A stretch of 64,000 nt of DNA from JASGKO01 sp049840595 (GCA_049840595.1 JASGKO010000015.1:4928-68927); one strand, 5' to 3'. Shown: positions 51,273 to 60,159, counted from the first letter of the stretch. Made by a program: numbers and translations. The notes: generated by a model from the letters alone, not told the origin.

Positions 51273-52271
51273 ACTCGTTTGCTTGGATCAAACTCCAAAT
51301 TCCGCGAACCAGATTGTGGATTGATAAATGATCTCCACCGGCAATCATTTCCAGTCGCGCTCGTGCGTAACTGCCACTTCCCAGCTTTAAGAAATAGTCT
51401 CCTCCAAAGCTGGGTCTCCATGATTGCGAATTTTGCTCCATATGGATTTCCACATAGGCTCTGTAGCCTTCAATTGGTGCTTGTTGCTCTAATTCCGCGC
51501 CGCGTTCCACTATCCCCCCTCCCGGAACAGAGAAGCGGCAATGCCATTCATAATGACGCTTCTTATCTTTAGTCTGATCGTTTGTCCAACACTCTATTAT
51601 TAAGTCACCCTTCCCGGACGCGACACGCCACCCAGTCTTCAAACTAATTTCAATAGGGGTGCCATCTTTAGGAATAGGAATGTTGCTCTCAATAGCAATC
51701 ATGGGCTCGGCTTCCGCCTTTTTTCTCAAAATAAAGATGGCTGGATTGTTCTTTGTAGGTGGTGCTTGGCGGGTGCTGTCCGGTGGCATGCCGTAGCCGA
51801 ACGATCCATCAGATTTTCCATCGATGTTGTCGTAACCAACCTTCATAACGCCCACGGTCAAACCAGCGCCTTTTATATCCGTGATCGAAAAGCAACCGTT
51901 AACGTCTGAATTACCTTCGTAGTGAGAACCACTTTCCCAAAACTTGTCGATGGCACTATATTTGATTTGTGCACCTTCGATAGGACGCCCAAACTGATCT
52001 TGCACTTTGCCATAAAACGAAATCGGAGCGATTAAAGATCGCCTGCACAATTTTGACAGCCTCTTTGTGCGACTCAACAGCGTTTTTTTGATTCTTCAAA
52101 CTCAAAGCACTGTTCGTTACAGGAAGGACTGATGCTGTATTTGTTTGTGCCGTCGTTAATGCAGTCGCCTTTTTTAATGGCGTTTGATTATTTTGATCAA
52201 ATAGCATCAATAGCAGCGTAATTAGACAACCTGCCATCAAGAAAGCTAGTAACTAGTTTTTTACGTTTCAT
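51271..52271 (-). CDS. Secreted CarboxypepD_reg-like protein coupled to an RHS tip fragment, two frameshifts
   Basis: About 333 residues when joined. The start MKRKKLVTSFL (ATG 52271) leads, after a frame change near 52,240, into the hydrophobic MAGCLITLLLMLFDQNNQ, together an N-terminal signal or anchor. A second break near 52,030 joins KEAVKIVQ to APISFYGKVQDQFGRPIEGA, the start of a carboxypeptidase-regulatory-like beta-sandwich (residues about 80-150, with YEGNSDVNGCFSITDIKG). A second beta-rich domain (DGTPIEISLKTGWRVASGKG) follows. It is a clear paralog of 52632-53657. Its ATG overlaps the stop of the RHS tip fragment (ATGA), the arrangement of a toxin-linked immunity gene. Low GC suggests transfer. 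Confidence 0.7.
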
Positions 52272-52582
52272 GGATTCGGAGTGATTAGCAACGATTTCAA
52301 AAGCTGGTTATAAAACGGCTCTAAGCTCTGAATATTCCAATTGAATTCTGCACTATGTTCGGTATCAAAGCCTCTCGGACTTCCGAAGGTTGTTGAGTTA
52401 AGATTTACACTGGCGCTCACATTGATCGCTCCAGCCGTATTTCCATCCGCTCCCACGGCCTTCGCCCGAGTGCGGCAAGCATACGGTTCCGCTTCGTAAA
52501 CTCGTTCTTCTCGCCAACCGCGTCCTGCAAAATCCCAACTTTTCCCTTGCCACTTAAGACAGTTGCTGCCCCCTTTTCGCAT
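52268..52582 (-). pseudogene. Orphan RHS C-terminal tip fragment
   Basis: A short open frame whose last 60 or so codons read INVSASVNLNSTTFGSPRGF, DTEHSAEFNWNIQSLEPFYN, QLLKSLLITPNP. The GFD...HSxxF...IQ pattern is, as I remember it, the common end of one class of RHS-type effector tips. There is no RHS core in front of it, and the 5' part of the frame looks random, so it is a displaced tip. It ends in an ATGA overlap with the CarboxypepD_reg-like gene. A fuzzy left boundary near 52,570 coincides with the TGCCCCCTTTT word of the 39-base repeat. Confidence 0.6.
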
Positions 52583-52631
52583 CTATAGGGAGACCGCCTC
52601 CTTTCTTGCAGCCCTTCACAGCAATTTGTCT

Positions 52632-53657
52632 TCATTTGTCTCTGGGCTCTAGGAGAGTTGACCCATCGGGATTTACCCAAAATTTTATACCTATTTGTGA
52701 GCTGGCTCCATCCAAATCCAGCTGTATTCGTCCATAACGAGCCGGTTCACCAAATTTAATGTAATAACTCCGATGCACCTCTCGTAACCATCCAGCAGCG
52801 TTTGATGGCATATTAAATTCAATACTTTCTTCATATCCCGACTCGGGTGGGTGGAAAGGAAACTCATCATGGTTTTCCAGCAAACCACCTTCAGGAACAG
52901 CTATCTTAGCCCACCAATTGAATACTCGGGGTGGATATTTTTCTTTATTCGTGATTGCGGCGACCTTTAACTGGCCGGAGGAAGAAATACGCCCGTGATT
53001 TAACAAGTCGAAGCACACAGGGGTTCCGTCGGTCACAATTCTTTGTTCAATCTCTCCCATGCTAAGCGATGCACCTTCACCTTTCTTCCTTAAATGAAAA
53101 ATCACCGGACGATTTGGATCAGGTTCATAAAAATTCTTTGCTGAAAATTCAGCATATTCAAAACTGCGAAAACGATCTTGATTCAATTGATAATATCCAT
53201 CTTTAGATACATAAACGGAAAGTCCTTTCCCACGCACTCCTTCGAGAAAAAATCCACCATTTGAATCACTTTGAGTATAACGCTCGCTTGTGCCTTCTAT
53301 GGAAATATCTGACCATTGAAATCTAATTTTCGCGCCATCTAATGGTTTACCGTTTTGATCTATTACTTTACCATAAAAACTGATCGGCATCCTCCATTCA
53401 AAAGAACGGTCTTTCGCGAGCATTTTGTCATACCATTTCCACCTAGGATCAGACCTTTCATAAGGTCCTCCTGGACGCTGAATAGTTGCCGAAGGCATTG
53501 GTTCAGGAAATCCCTGCGCACTTGCAGGTAATTTTGCCGCCACCTTTTTAAGCTTGTTAGCTGCGGGCTCTGAGGAAGAATTGAGATCTTTTTTGTTCCA
53601 CCACAAGATGCATCCAATAATAATCAAAACCGCCATACCAAAAAAGTATTTTCTCAT
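52632..53657 (-). CDS. Secreted CarboxypepD_reg-like protein, paralog of 51271-52271
   Basis: A 341-residue protein with an N-terminal membrane anchor (MRKYFFGMAVLIIIGCILWW). A linker with PMPSATIQRPGGPYERSDPR precedes the carboxypeptidase-regulatory-like domain RMPISFYGKVIDQNGKPLDG (about 88-107) ... YTQSDSNGGFFLEGVRGKGL. The second beta-rich domain has DGTPVCFDLLNHGRISSSGQ and YYIKFGEPARYGRIQLDLDG. The anchored, periplasm-facing layout would suit an immunity protein against a periplasm-acting toxin, or a surface binding protein. It starts two bases after the stop of another RHS tip remnant. Base composition is clearly AT-richer than the chromosome around it. Confidence 0.75.
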   Translation of the reverse strand: MRKYFFGMAVLIIIGCILWWNKKDLNSSSEPAANKLKKVAAKLPASAQGFPEPMPSATIQRPGGPYERSDPRWKWYDKMLAKDRSFEWRMPISFYGKVIDQNGKPLDGAKIRFQWSDISIEGTSERYTQSDSNGGFFLEGVRGKGLSVYVSKDGYYQLNQDRFRSFEYAEFSAKNFYEPDPNRPVIFHLRKKGEGASLSMGEIEQRIVTDGTPVCFDLLNHGRISSSGQLKVAAITNKEKYPPRVFNWWAKIAVPEGGLLENHDEFPFHPPESGYEESIEFNMPSNAAGWLREVHRSYYIKFGEPARYGRIQLDLDGASSQIGIKFWVNPDGSTLLEPRDK

Positions 53658-53659
53658 AA

Positions 53660-53826
53660 TTAGTTTTCCAGTTCGATACGAATATCTTTATAAAGAGGAT
53701 ATTCGGAAAAATTAACTTACTGAATACTTCTGTTAAACTGTCCGCTATGATCAGACTCTCGCCGATCAAACCCAAACGATTGCAAATCATAGCTATTATT
53801 GCCACCTGAGTAATTGCCTGTAGCTT
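53660..53826 (-). pseudogene. Second RHS tip remnant, directly before the CarboxypepD_reg-like gene
   Basis: The minus-strand frame reads GNYSGGNNSYDLQSFGFDRR, ESDHSGQFNRSIQ, a stop, then VNFSEYPLYKDIRIELEN and TAA at 53660-53662. The pattern GFD...HSxxF...IQ is the same as in the tip at 52268. The residues after the stop align in spacing with its end (IQ then Y..LYK..). The single in-frame TAA may be a mutation or a base error. The fragment begins abruptly at the 3' end of the DUF5069 gene, which marks the island border. Confidence 0.55.
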
Positions 53827-54290
53827 GAGCAGCACTCGGATGCGCACCCAAAGCCATTGCTCGGGAGACCAGCGGCCTTCGTCCATTTCGATCAGGTCGA
53901 AGTCGGTGAGGATGGTGCCGTCGTCGGGGACGCCGTAGTGCTTGATCATCTCGGGGATGAACTCGGCGGTCTCGTCGTCGCGCCAGCCGCGCTTGCTCAT
54001 GAAGCTGTTGTAGATGAGGATTTCCTCCTGGGTGAGAGGGCGTCCGTTGTCGAAGCACCATTGCAGCACTTCCTCGTTGCTCCAGCCGGAAAGGACGCGG
54101 GTTTTCACATCCTCATAGGTGACGCGCAGGTAGCGGCAGGTCCGGCCGTCGAAGCCGCGCCCGAGCATGGAGTGGTATAATCCTCGGGGAGCCGCCTCTC
54201 GGCATGGAGGCGGATTTTGGAGCACATCCGGGCAAAGTAGAAAAGACCGAGCGTGCGCTCATAACAACCGAGAAGGCCTTCGATTTTCAT
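53827..54290 (-). CDS. DUF5069 family protein, frameshifted, 3' end altered at the island junction
   Basis: Small soluble protein of the DUF5069 family (function unknown). Family words are MCSKIRLHAERRLPEDY at the N-terminus, then in the next frame GRGFDGRTCRYLRVTYEDV, VLQWCFDNGRPLTQEEILIY, NSFMSKRGWRD and FDLIEMDEGRW. One indel near 54,180 separates the first block from the rest. Conserved sequence ends around 53,875; the following codons (WSPEQWLWVRIRV) run into AT-rich foreign sequence, so the natural stop may have been replaced. It follows the monooxygenase gene at 54303 by 12 bases. Confidence 0.7.
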
Positions 54291-54302
54291 GCCTCCATCC
54301 TG

Positions 54303-54653
54303 CTACGAATGCAGGCTGCGATAAAGCGGATAAAAACGGGTGCTCTCGTCTTCGAGGACGGCCTTCAGTTCCGCGGAAGACAGGCCGTAAACCTCGACTG
54401 CCATTTCGCCGGTTTCGAGAATTTTGGGCAGGATGTCGCCGACATGCTGCAAATGCTCGAGCACGGCCTGCGAATCGCGGTAATGCTCGTGGACCACGCA
54501 TTCCGACCAGTCATCGCTGAGGAAAAAATCGTAAAGCAGCGTGCCGGTATCCCGCTCGCGGACGCGCTGCACACACGCATCGATCAGTTGCTCCAGGTCG
54601 TCGAATTTACCGGGATGAATTTTTACACGAACTACGAGGCGGATCTCAGTCAT
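54303..54653 (-). CDS. Antibiotic biosynthesis monooxygenase (ABM) domain protein
   Basis: A 116-residue dimeric alpha-beta barrel protein. MTEIRLVVRVKIHPGKFDDL begins the first strand and helix; TGTLLYDFFLSDDWSECVVH and EHYRDSQAVLEHLQHVGDIL follow the family pattern of 'small monooxygenase-like' proteins. Members act on quinones or other aromatics, or bind heme; no specific substrate can be assigned. It is upstream of DUF5069 in a probable two-gene unit. ATG at 54653 is chosen as the family start. Confidence 0.85.
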   Translation of the reverse strand: MTEIRLVVRVKIHPGKFDDLEQLIDACVQRVRERDTGTLLYDFFLSDDWSECVVHEHYRDSQAVLEHLQHVGDILPKILETGEMAVEVYGLSSAELKAVLEDESTRFYPLYRSLHS

Positions 54654-54815
54654 AACAAAAGGTGAGTAAAACAACTGCCAGCTACCTGTTGGACGTGCAG
54701 CGGGCAACCACGATTTATCCTACCGCTGGGAGGCGGAGAAAAAAGAACATTCCGAAGGGAGAATTTGGAAAGTTGGGAATTGGGCCGGTGGCGCGGGGGT
54801 GCTATAGTCGCTCCT

Positions 54816-55912
54816 GTGATCCGGCATTTGTATTTCCATATCCCTTTTTGCACGAAGCGGTGCCCGTACTGCTGCTTCTATGTGGATACCGCGCTGGCGG
54901 GGAAATCGCCGCGTTTCATCGAGGCCCTGCTGGCGGAGGTGGAGGAACGGAGCCGGGAATACGCGCTGCAGCCACGCACGATTTTTCTCGGCGGAGGAAC
55001 CCCGACACGCTTTCGCGGAGGGAATTGCAGCAGCTTTTCGACGGGCTCCGCGCGCGGGTGGATCTCTCGGCCTTGACGGAATGCACGCTGGAGGCGAACC
55101 CGGAAAGCGTGACCCCGGCGAAGGCGGCGCTGCTGCGCGAGCTGGGCGTGAACCGGATCAGCCTCGGGGTGCAGTCGCTCGACGATTCGCTGCTCAAGAC
55201 GCTGGGACGGCGGCACACGGCGGCGCTGGCCCGGGAGAAATTCGCCCTGCTCCGCGCGGCGGGATTTAACAACCTGAGCGTGGACCTGATGTTTGCCCTG
55301 CCGGGGCAGACGCGCGAGCAGTGGCAGCGTTCGCTCCAGGAGGCAATTGCGCTGCAGCCGGAGCATATCTCCTGCTACTGCCTCACCTACGAGGAGGACA
55401 CGGCCTTTTTCGATCAACTCCAGGCGGGAAAATTCCAGCAGGACCCGGACTGGGATGCGGACTTGTTTGAGCTGACGATGGATACGCTCGCCGCGGCGGG
55501 CTACGGGCAATACGAGATCTCGAACTTTGCCCGCCCGGGCTTTGAGTCGCAGCACAACCGCGCCTACTGGGCCGGAGCGCCTTATCTGGGCCTGGGGCCG
55601 AGCGCCTTCTCCACCGTGAATGAGAAACGCTGGAAGAACGTGGCGGATACCGCGCGCTATGTGCGCAGTGCCATGGCCGGAAGCGTGGAGATCGAGTCCA
55701 CCGAGACGCTGAGCGCGCAGACGCTGCTCGGCGAGCGGCTGGCCTTTGGCCTGCGCACGGCGGAAGGCGTGAAGACGCGGGACACCGAGCCGTGGAAGGA
55801 CAACGTGGCGGAGCTGCTCGCGCTGGAACTGCTCCAGCCGCGCGGGGAAAATCTGGTGCTCACGCGCCGGGGCAAACTGCTGGCCGACGCGGTAGCCGAA
55901 GCTTTCGTCTAA
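54816..55912 (+). CDS. hemW: HemW/HemN-like radical SAM protein, one base missing
   Basis: Radical SAM enzyme of the coproporphyrinogen III oxidase-like family; HemW members deliver heme rather than oxidise. About 365 residues. The 4Fe-4S CxxxCxxC is in PFCTKRCPYCCFYV near residue 17, with RTIFLGGGTPT, GVNRISLGVQSLDDSLLKTL, PGQTREQWQRSL and HNRAYWAGAPYLGLGPSAFS. The frame breaks at about 55,006: adding one base to ACA-CGCTTTCG gives the family word TPTALS. The start is GTG at 54816 (VIRHLYFHIPF). The three Cys plus a further C (YCC) match HemW. It is next to a FAD oxidoreductase gene. Confidence 0.9.
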
Positions 55913-55915
55913 GCC

Positions 55916-57020
55916 GTGGTGAATCCTGATTACGAGGTGGCGGTCGTGGGCGGCGGGCCAGCGGGAGCGACCTGCGCCGCGCTCTGCGCGCAAGGCGGGC
56001 GGCGGACGCTGCTGCTGGAGCGCGCCACCTTTCCCCGCGACAAAGTATGCGGCGATTGCCTGAACCCATCCTGCTGGCCGGTTCTGGAGCGGCTGGGCGT
56101 GGTGGCCGACCTGCTGGCGGCGCCGCACTCCGTGCTGGAATCGGTGGAGTATGTCGGGACGGACGATTTTACGATGCGCTTTGCCCTGCCGGTGCAGGCA
56201 CGCGGCGAGCTCACCATCCGGCGCCGGGTGCTGGATCAGCTCCTGCTCCAGCGGGCACGCACCTGTGGCGCGACCGTGCTGGAAAACACGGTGGTGACGG
56301 CCGTGGAACCGGGCTGGAAGCTCACCACGCCCACGGGGAAATTTACGGTTCGCACGCTCGTCGCGGCGGATGGACGCAACTCGACGGTGGCCCGCCTGCT
56401 CGGGCTGCTGCCAACGGCGCGGAAGGACCGTCTCGCCCAACAAACTCATTTCCCCGCCCCCACCGGCTTTGGCCACAAGGTGGCCATGCGATTTACCCCC
56501 TGGGGGTATTGCGGACTGGCCACGATCGACGGCGGCTTGGCGAACCTGTGCCTGGTCTCGCGGCCTGGCCGGCTTCGACTCGATCCGGCACTGGGCGGAG
56601 CGCACCTATGGGCTGCCGCCTGAACAGCGCTGGCATACGATCACTCCCCTCTCCCGCTCCCGGGCGGGGTCTGCGCCCGCCAATCTACTCCTGGTGGGCG
56701 ATGCGGCGCAGGTGGTGGAGCCGTTTACCGGCGAGGGCATTTACTATGCGCTGGCCACGGGCGCGCTGGCGGCGGATTTTCTCGTGGCAGGGCGGTCGTT
56801 GCACGGCTTTGAGGCGGCCCGCCGCAAGCTATACCGGGGGCGGCTGTGGGTGAACCAGCTTGCGCGGCTGGCCTGCCTGCATCCGCAGTTCGCGACGCTG
56901 GCGCTCCACGCGTCGCGCTGGCAGCCGGAGTTGTTGCGATGGCTTACCGCCAGGGTCACGGGTGCGGCGCGGCTGGCCCCAGCGCCCGCAGGTGCGGGAC
57001 CAGCACCAGCGCTCCAATAA
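55916..57020 (+). CDS. FAD-dependent oxidoreductase, geranylgeranyl-reductase-like, one extra base
   Basis: Flavoprotein of about 367 residues with the Rossmann motif VAVVGGGPAGATCAALCA (about 7-24), LLLERATFPRDKVCGDCLNP, RRVLDQLLLQRA and, near residue 260, LLLVGDAAQVVEPFTGEGIY. This is the p-hydroxybenzoate hydroxylase-type fold found in geranylgeranyl reductases and related enzymes. The substrate is unknown. The frame shifts near 56,570; dropping one C from CGGCCTGGCC rejoins LVSR to LAGFDSIRHWAERT. The start is GTG (55916 or 55919), just after the hemW stop. The 3' end overlaps the convergent dgkA gene by 65 bases. Confidence 0.83.
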
Positions 57021-57354
57021 TCGCCGCCGCGCTGGAGGCCAGCAGCACGGCCCCGGCCGCGATATCCTTCGCCCGGCCGATGAGCGGATGGTAATCTTTG
57101 GTCACGGCATCGCCGAGCAACTCGATGGCGGTATTGAGCGCCTCGGCAACCAAGACCAACGCGATCGCGAGCACCAGCCAGAGCCACTCGGTCGCGGAAA
57201 TTTGGAGGCTCCAGCCGAGAACGATAACCACCAGCGCGGCCAGCCCATGAATGCGGGCATGACATTGCGAGGCGAAGAGCAGGTAAATACCACGGGCCGC
57301 ATCGCGAAAAGCCTGCGCCCGGGTGCGCCGCGGAGGAGACGGGCGCATTTCCAT
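56956..57354 (-). CDS. dgkA: Diacylglycerol/undecaprenol kinase (DgkA family)
   Basis: A 132-residue inner-membrane kinase. RAFRDAARGIYLLFASQCHA-type N-terminal amphipathic helix (seen here as AFRDAARGIYLLFASQ), three TM helices, and the signature EALNTAIELLGDAVTKDYHP followed by IGRAKDIAAGAVLL, with the catalytic Glu in NTAIE. The Gram-positive-like members phosphorylate undecaprenol; which lipid is used here is not decided by sequence. It starts 12 bases after the upstream lipoprotein gene stop on the same strand, and its 3' end overlaps the convergent FAD gene. Confidence 0.9.
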   Translation of the reverse strand: MEMRPSPPRRTRAQAFRDAARGIYLLFASQCHARIHGLAALVVIVLGWSLQISATEWLWLVLAIALVLVAEALNTAIELLGDAVTKDYHPLIGRAKDIAAGAVLLASSAAAIIGALVLVPHLRALGPAAPHP

Positions 57355-57366
57355 CAGGAATCCCGT

Positions 57367-57552
57367 TTAGATCGAAGCCACCACCAGCGGATGCTGCGCA
57401 ACTGGCTGGTAGGCACCCTGCTTCGGAGCTGCGCCTTCGGTTTTCTTCTGCTCGTTCTTTTCCAGCTTCTCCAGATCGGAATACGGGTGCTTCTCGCACG
57501 CGGCAAAACCGGTCGCGATGGCGCAGAGCAAAAGCAGGCGAAATTGTTTCAT
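57367..57552 (-). CDS. Small lipoprotein
   Basis: A 61-residue protein starting MKQFRLLLLCAIATGFAACE. The lipobox-like GFAAC puts a lipid-modified cysteine at about residue 19. The mature part is short and charged (HPYSDLEKLEKNEQKKTEGA). I recognise no family. It sits just upstream of dgkA on the same strand, with a 12-base gap. ATG at 57552 is preferred over an earlier in-frame start because it begins the signal. Confidence 0.7.
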   Translation of the reverse strand: MKQFRLLLLCAIATGFAACEKHPYSDLEKLEKNEQKKTEGAAPKQGAYQPVAQHPLVVASI

Positions 57553-57655
57553 CGGGCGAAAAACTAACGAACCTCGCAACAAATGCCAACCGTGATTTTT
57601 GCGCTTCGGCTCGGATGGGGCGCGAGGGAAAATAAATGAGGCTGCGCCTTTGGGG

Positions 57656-57711
57656 GCGAGACTTGTCTCGCGGGAGAAAGCGGCGACGTATCGCCACAGT
57701 CCAAGGGCGCG
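57656..57711. repeat. Dispersed dual-hairpin element, copy 2
   Basis: Inverted copy of 23441-23500. Hairpin GCGAGACTTGTCTCGC (57656-57671), the link GGGAGAAA, and hairpin GCGGCGA-CGTA-TCGCCAC (57680-57697) are followed by AGTCCAAGGGCGC. It occupies the gap between the lipoprotein start and the queD stop. The arms are less perfect than in copy 1. Confidence 0.7.
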
Positions 57712-57739
57712 GAGACTCCGGAGTTTTTACAAGTACAGC

Positions 57740-58114
57740 CTAGCTGGCGGCTTGCGGGCCACGGAAGCTGCACCGGGCGGTGGGAGTCTCGTGCACGACG
57801 ATTTCCGCCAAACCGGGGAGCGAGGGCGAGAGCTTGCTCCAGAACCACTCGCACATATTCTCAATGGTGGGATTTTCCAGCCCCTCGATTTCGTTGAGAT
57901 AGCCGTGGTCGAGCTCTTCCATGAGCGGCTTCATCGCCTGGCTGATCTTCGCATGATCGTAAACCCAGCCCGTCTCGGGATCGCGCTCGCCTTCCACGGT
58001 GACCTCCAGCTTGAAGCTGTGGCCGTGCATCTGCTTGCACTTGTGCCCGGCGGGAGCCTTCGGCAGCGTCTGCGCGGCTTCGAAATAAAAATCTTTGGTG
58101 AGACGGAACTTCAC
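57740..58114 (-). CDS. queD: 6-carboxy-5,6,7,8-tetrahydropterin synthase
   Basis: Queuosine precursor enzyme converting dihydroneopterin triphosphate to 6-carboxytetrahydropterin. The 124 residues contain the zinc and catalytic region FEAAQTLPKAPAGHKCKQMH then GHSFKLEVTVEG. VYDHAKISQAMKPLMEELDH and the late HETPTARC complete the set (catalytic Cys in HKCKQ; zinc His residues in HGH). It is followed closely on its upstream side by queE (10 bases), so the two are an operon for the preQ0 pathway; queC is not in the window. Confidence 0.94.
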   Translation of the reverse strand: MKFRLTKDFYFEAAQTLPKAPAGHKCKQMHGHSFKLEVTVEGERDPETGWVYDHAKISQAMKPLMEELDHGYLNEIEGLENPTIENMCEWFWSKLSPSLPGLAEIVVHETPTARCSFRGPQAAS

Positions 58115-58123
58115 AACGCCAGA

Positions 58124-58813
58124 CTAGACCCCGCGCATCGCGGGTGACCAGATGAATTTGTGCATCTGCAACTGGAAGCGCACCGGCAGCTTGTCCTCCA
58201 TGCTCCACTCCACGATCTCCACCGGCTCGATGCGGCCAAAAACCGGCGAGAAAAGCACCGTGTTGCAGCGATCGGCCAGCGCATGCTCCTTCAATTGAAA
58301 CCGGGCCCATTCGTAATCCTCCCGGCTGCCGATGACGAACTTCACCTCGTCCCGCTTCGTAAGGTGCTCGATGTTCGACCATAAATTGCGCGCCACCTCG
58401 CCGCTACCGGGACATTTCAGGTCCATGATGCGATGGACACGCGGGTCCACCTTGGAAATATCGTGCGCGCCGCTGGTCTCGATGAGGACGATTTTGCCGA
58501 GATCGCAGAGCCGTTCCATGAGCGGCAGCACGCGCTTTTGCAGCAAGGGCTCGCCGCCGGTGAGCTCGACCAGCGGGCAGTCATAGGCCATCACCTCCTC
58601 CTCGATCTCCTTCAGCGTGCGGCGCATGCCATGGTAGAAGGCATACTCGGTATCGCAATAAGTACAGCGGAGATCGCAAGCCATGAGGCGCACAAAAATG
58701 CACCGCAGCCCGGCCCAGGTGCTTTCGCCCTGGATGGATTGAAAAATTTCGTTAATCAGCAAAAAAGGCTCGCGGGCCGCCTTCACTGATTTCTCCGCGT
58801 TCTCCGTAATCAT
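58124..58813 (-). CDS. queE: 7-carboxy-7-deazaguanine synthase
   Basis: Radical SAM enzyme that turns the QueD product into 7-carboxy-7-deazaguanine. A 229-residue protein beginning with LLINEIFQSIQGESTWAGLR (about 19-38). The cluster-binding cysteines are in MACDLRCTYCDTEYAF, with ELTGGEPLLQ and ETSGAHDISKVDPRVHRIMD next. ATG at 58813 gives the normal length; the frame is open far upstream, but that part crosses trpA on the other strand. It diverges from trpA, which starts 57 bases away. Confidence 0.94.
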   Translation of the reverse strand: MITENAEKSVKAAREPFLLINEIFQSIQGESTWAGLRCIFVRLMACDLRCTYCDTEYAFYHGMRRTLKEIEEEVMAYDCPLVELTGGEPLLQKRVLPLMERLCDLGKIVLIETSGAHDISKVDPRVHRIMDLKCPGSGEVARNLWSNIEHLTKRDEVKFVIGSREDYEWARFQLKEHALADRCNTVLFSPVFGRIEPVEIVEWSMEDKLPVRFQLQMHKFIWSPAMRGV

Positions 58814-58870
58814 TCGATTATTTTCCTGTTCAAAGGGCGTAACGTAACAACAAAATCCCGGTTTTCCATA

Positions 58871-59661
58871 ATGAATCGTATCGACGAAAAATTTCAGCAG
58901 CTCCGCGCCCAGGGGGGCAAGGCCTTCATCGCCTATCTGTGTGCAGGCGACCCGACCCTGGAGGCCACGGTGAGGCTCGTGCTCGCGCTCGAGGCCGCCG
59001 GAGTGGACATTGTGGAGCTCGGCGTGCCTTTCTCCGATCCGCTGGCGGACGGCATTGTGAACCAGCTCGCCGCCCAGCGCGCACTCACGGCGGGGACGAC
59101 GATCGCCGGGGTTTTCGATGCGGTGCGAAAGATCTGCGCCTCCTCGCAGATTCCGGTCGTGCTCTATACCTATATGAACCCACTCTATACCTATGGCTTC
59201 GAGCGGTTTCATACCGACGCCGCCGCGGCGGGCGTGGATGGGGTGTTGATCTTGGATCTCCCGCCGGACGAATCGGCCGGGAACTCGAATTCACGGGCGA
59301 CTTGCGCCGCATTCGCCTGATCGCGCCGACCACTCCGCCGGAGCGGATCAAGGAGATCGCGGAAAAAGCCGCCGGTTTTATCTATTATGTTTCCCGCGAA
59401 GGAGTTACGGGAGAGCAATCCTCCGTCGCCAGCAGCCTGAACGAACGCGTGGCCACCATCCGCAGCCTCACCACCCTGCCGATCGCCGTCGGTTTTGGGG
59501 TCTCGAAGCCGGAGCACGCGGCGGAAATCGCCGGCGTCGCGGATGGCGTGATCGTCGGCAGCGCCATTGTGAAGCGGATTGCCGAATACGGCACCGATCC
59601 GGCCCTGGCCTCGAAGGTCGCGGATTTCGTCCGCCCCCTGGCCGCCGCCGTGCGCCGCTAA
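58871..59661 (+). CDS. trpA: Tryptophan synthase alpha chain, one base missing
   Basis: Cleaves indole-3-glycerol phosphate to indole for the beta subunit. 263 residues when joined. It starts MNRIDEKFQQLRAQGGKAFI. The catalytic Glu and Asp are in DIVELGVPFSDPLADGIVNQ (the usual Glu49/Asp60 block). YTYMNPLYTYG, then after the break LIAPTTPPERIKEIAEKAAG, FIYYVSREGVTGEQSS and VGFGVSKPEHAAEIAG with ADGVIVGSAIVKRI follow. The break is near 59,277: one base must be added between GACGAATCGGC and CGGGAACTC. It is a single gene here, with no trpB nearby. Confidence 0.93.
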
Positions 59662-59715
59662 TCGACCGTCTTTGCGCAGCACGCCCCCCCATAGCGCAAC
59701 ATCCAGGTTACAGTC

Positions 59716-59744
59716 TTGACAGGGACTTACATACCCTTTACAAA
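59716..59744 (+). promoter_or_regulatory. Sigma70-type promoter of the small gene at 59861
   Basis: TTGACA (59716-59721) and TACAAA (59739-59744) are 17 bases apart and about 117 bases upstream of the ATG. The 55-base stretch after trpA has no gene, so this promoter most likely drives 59861-60130. Confidence 0.55.
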
Positions 59745-59860
59745 GAGGCTCCAAGGAAATGGCGGGGTTTTTCTTCAAAAAGGAATGTCTGTGAAGGGAA
59801 CGCTTTTTCCCATGAAACCATCCGTTTTAAAAACAAGAGAGTCGGGAGATAGGAGTTGCG

Positions 59861-60130
59861 ATGAGAGATATTGCCATCTTTTTGCTATTGGTGCTGGCAC
59901 TGGCCGAGGGCTACAAGATCCATAATCAAAATGAGGAATTGGGCGACTTGCGCTCCTCGCTCAATGCGGCTCAAGCCACGAAGACTACCGCCAGAAACTG
60001 GCTCGATGATCGCATTGACGGTCGTGGCCATCCCCTGGATGCGTCGGCCTATCACCAAAACCAGGCCGTCAACGGCCCGATCCCGCCCACCGACGTGTGG
60101 ATTGACCAAAAGGGGCAGGTTCACAACTAA
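59861..60130 (+). CDS. Small membrane-anchored protein of unknown function
   Basis: An 89-residue protein with an N-terminal hydrophobic segment (MRDIAIFLLLVLALAEGYKI), a short coiled-coil-like stretch (NQNEELGDLRSSLNAAQA) and a polar tail ending WIDQKGQVHN. No known domain. A good ribosome binding site (AGGAG) lies five bases before the ATG. It stands alone between trpA and the convergent IclR gene. Confidence 0.65.
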   Translation: MRDIAIFLLLVLALAEGYKIHNQNEELGDLRSSLNAAQATKTTARNWLDDRIDGRGHPLDASAYHQNQAVNGPIPPTDVWIDQKGQVHN

Positions 60131-60159
60131 GCTCCCGGAGCTTCCCGGAGAATCCTGAG

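Noticed and set aside
54878..56605. Minus-strand frame of 575 codons opposite hemW and the FAD gene
   Set aside because: Arg/Gln/His-rich, with no domain, and fully covered by two recognisable genes on the other strand.
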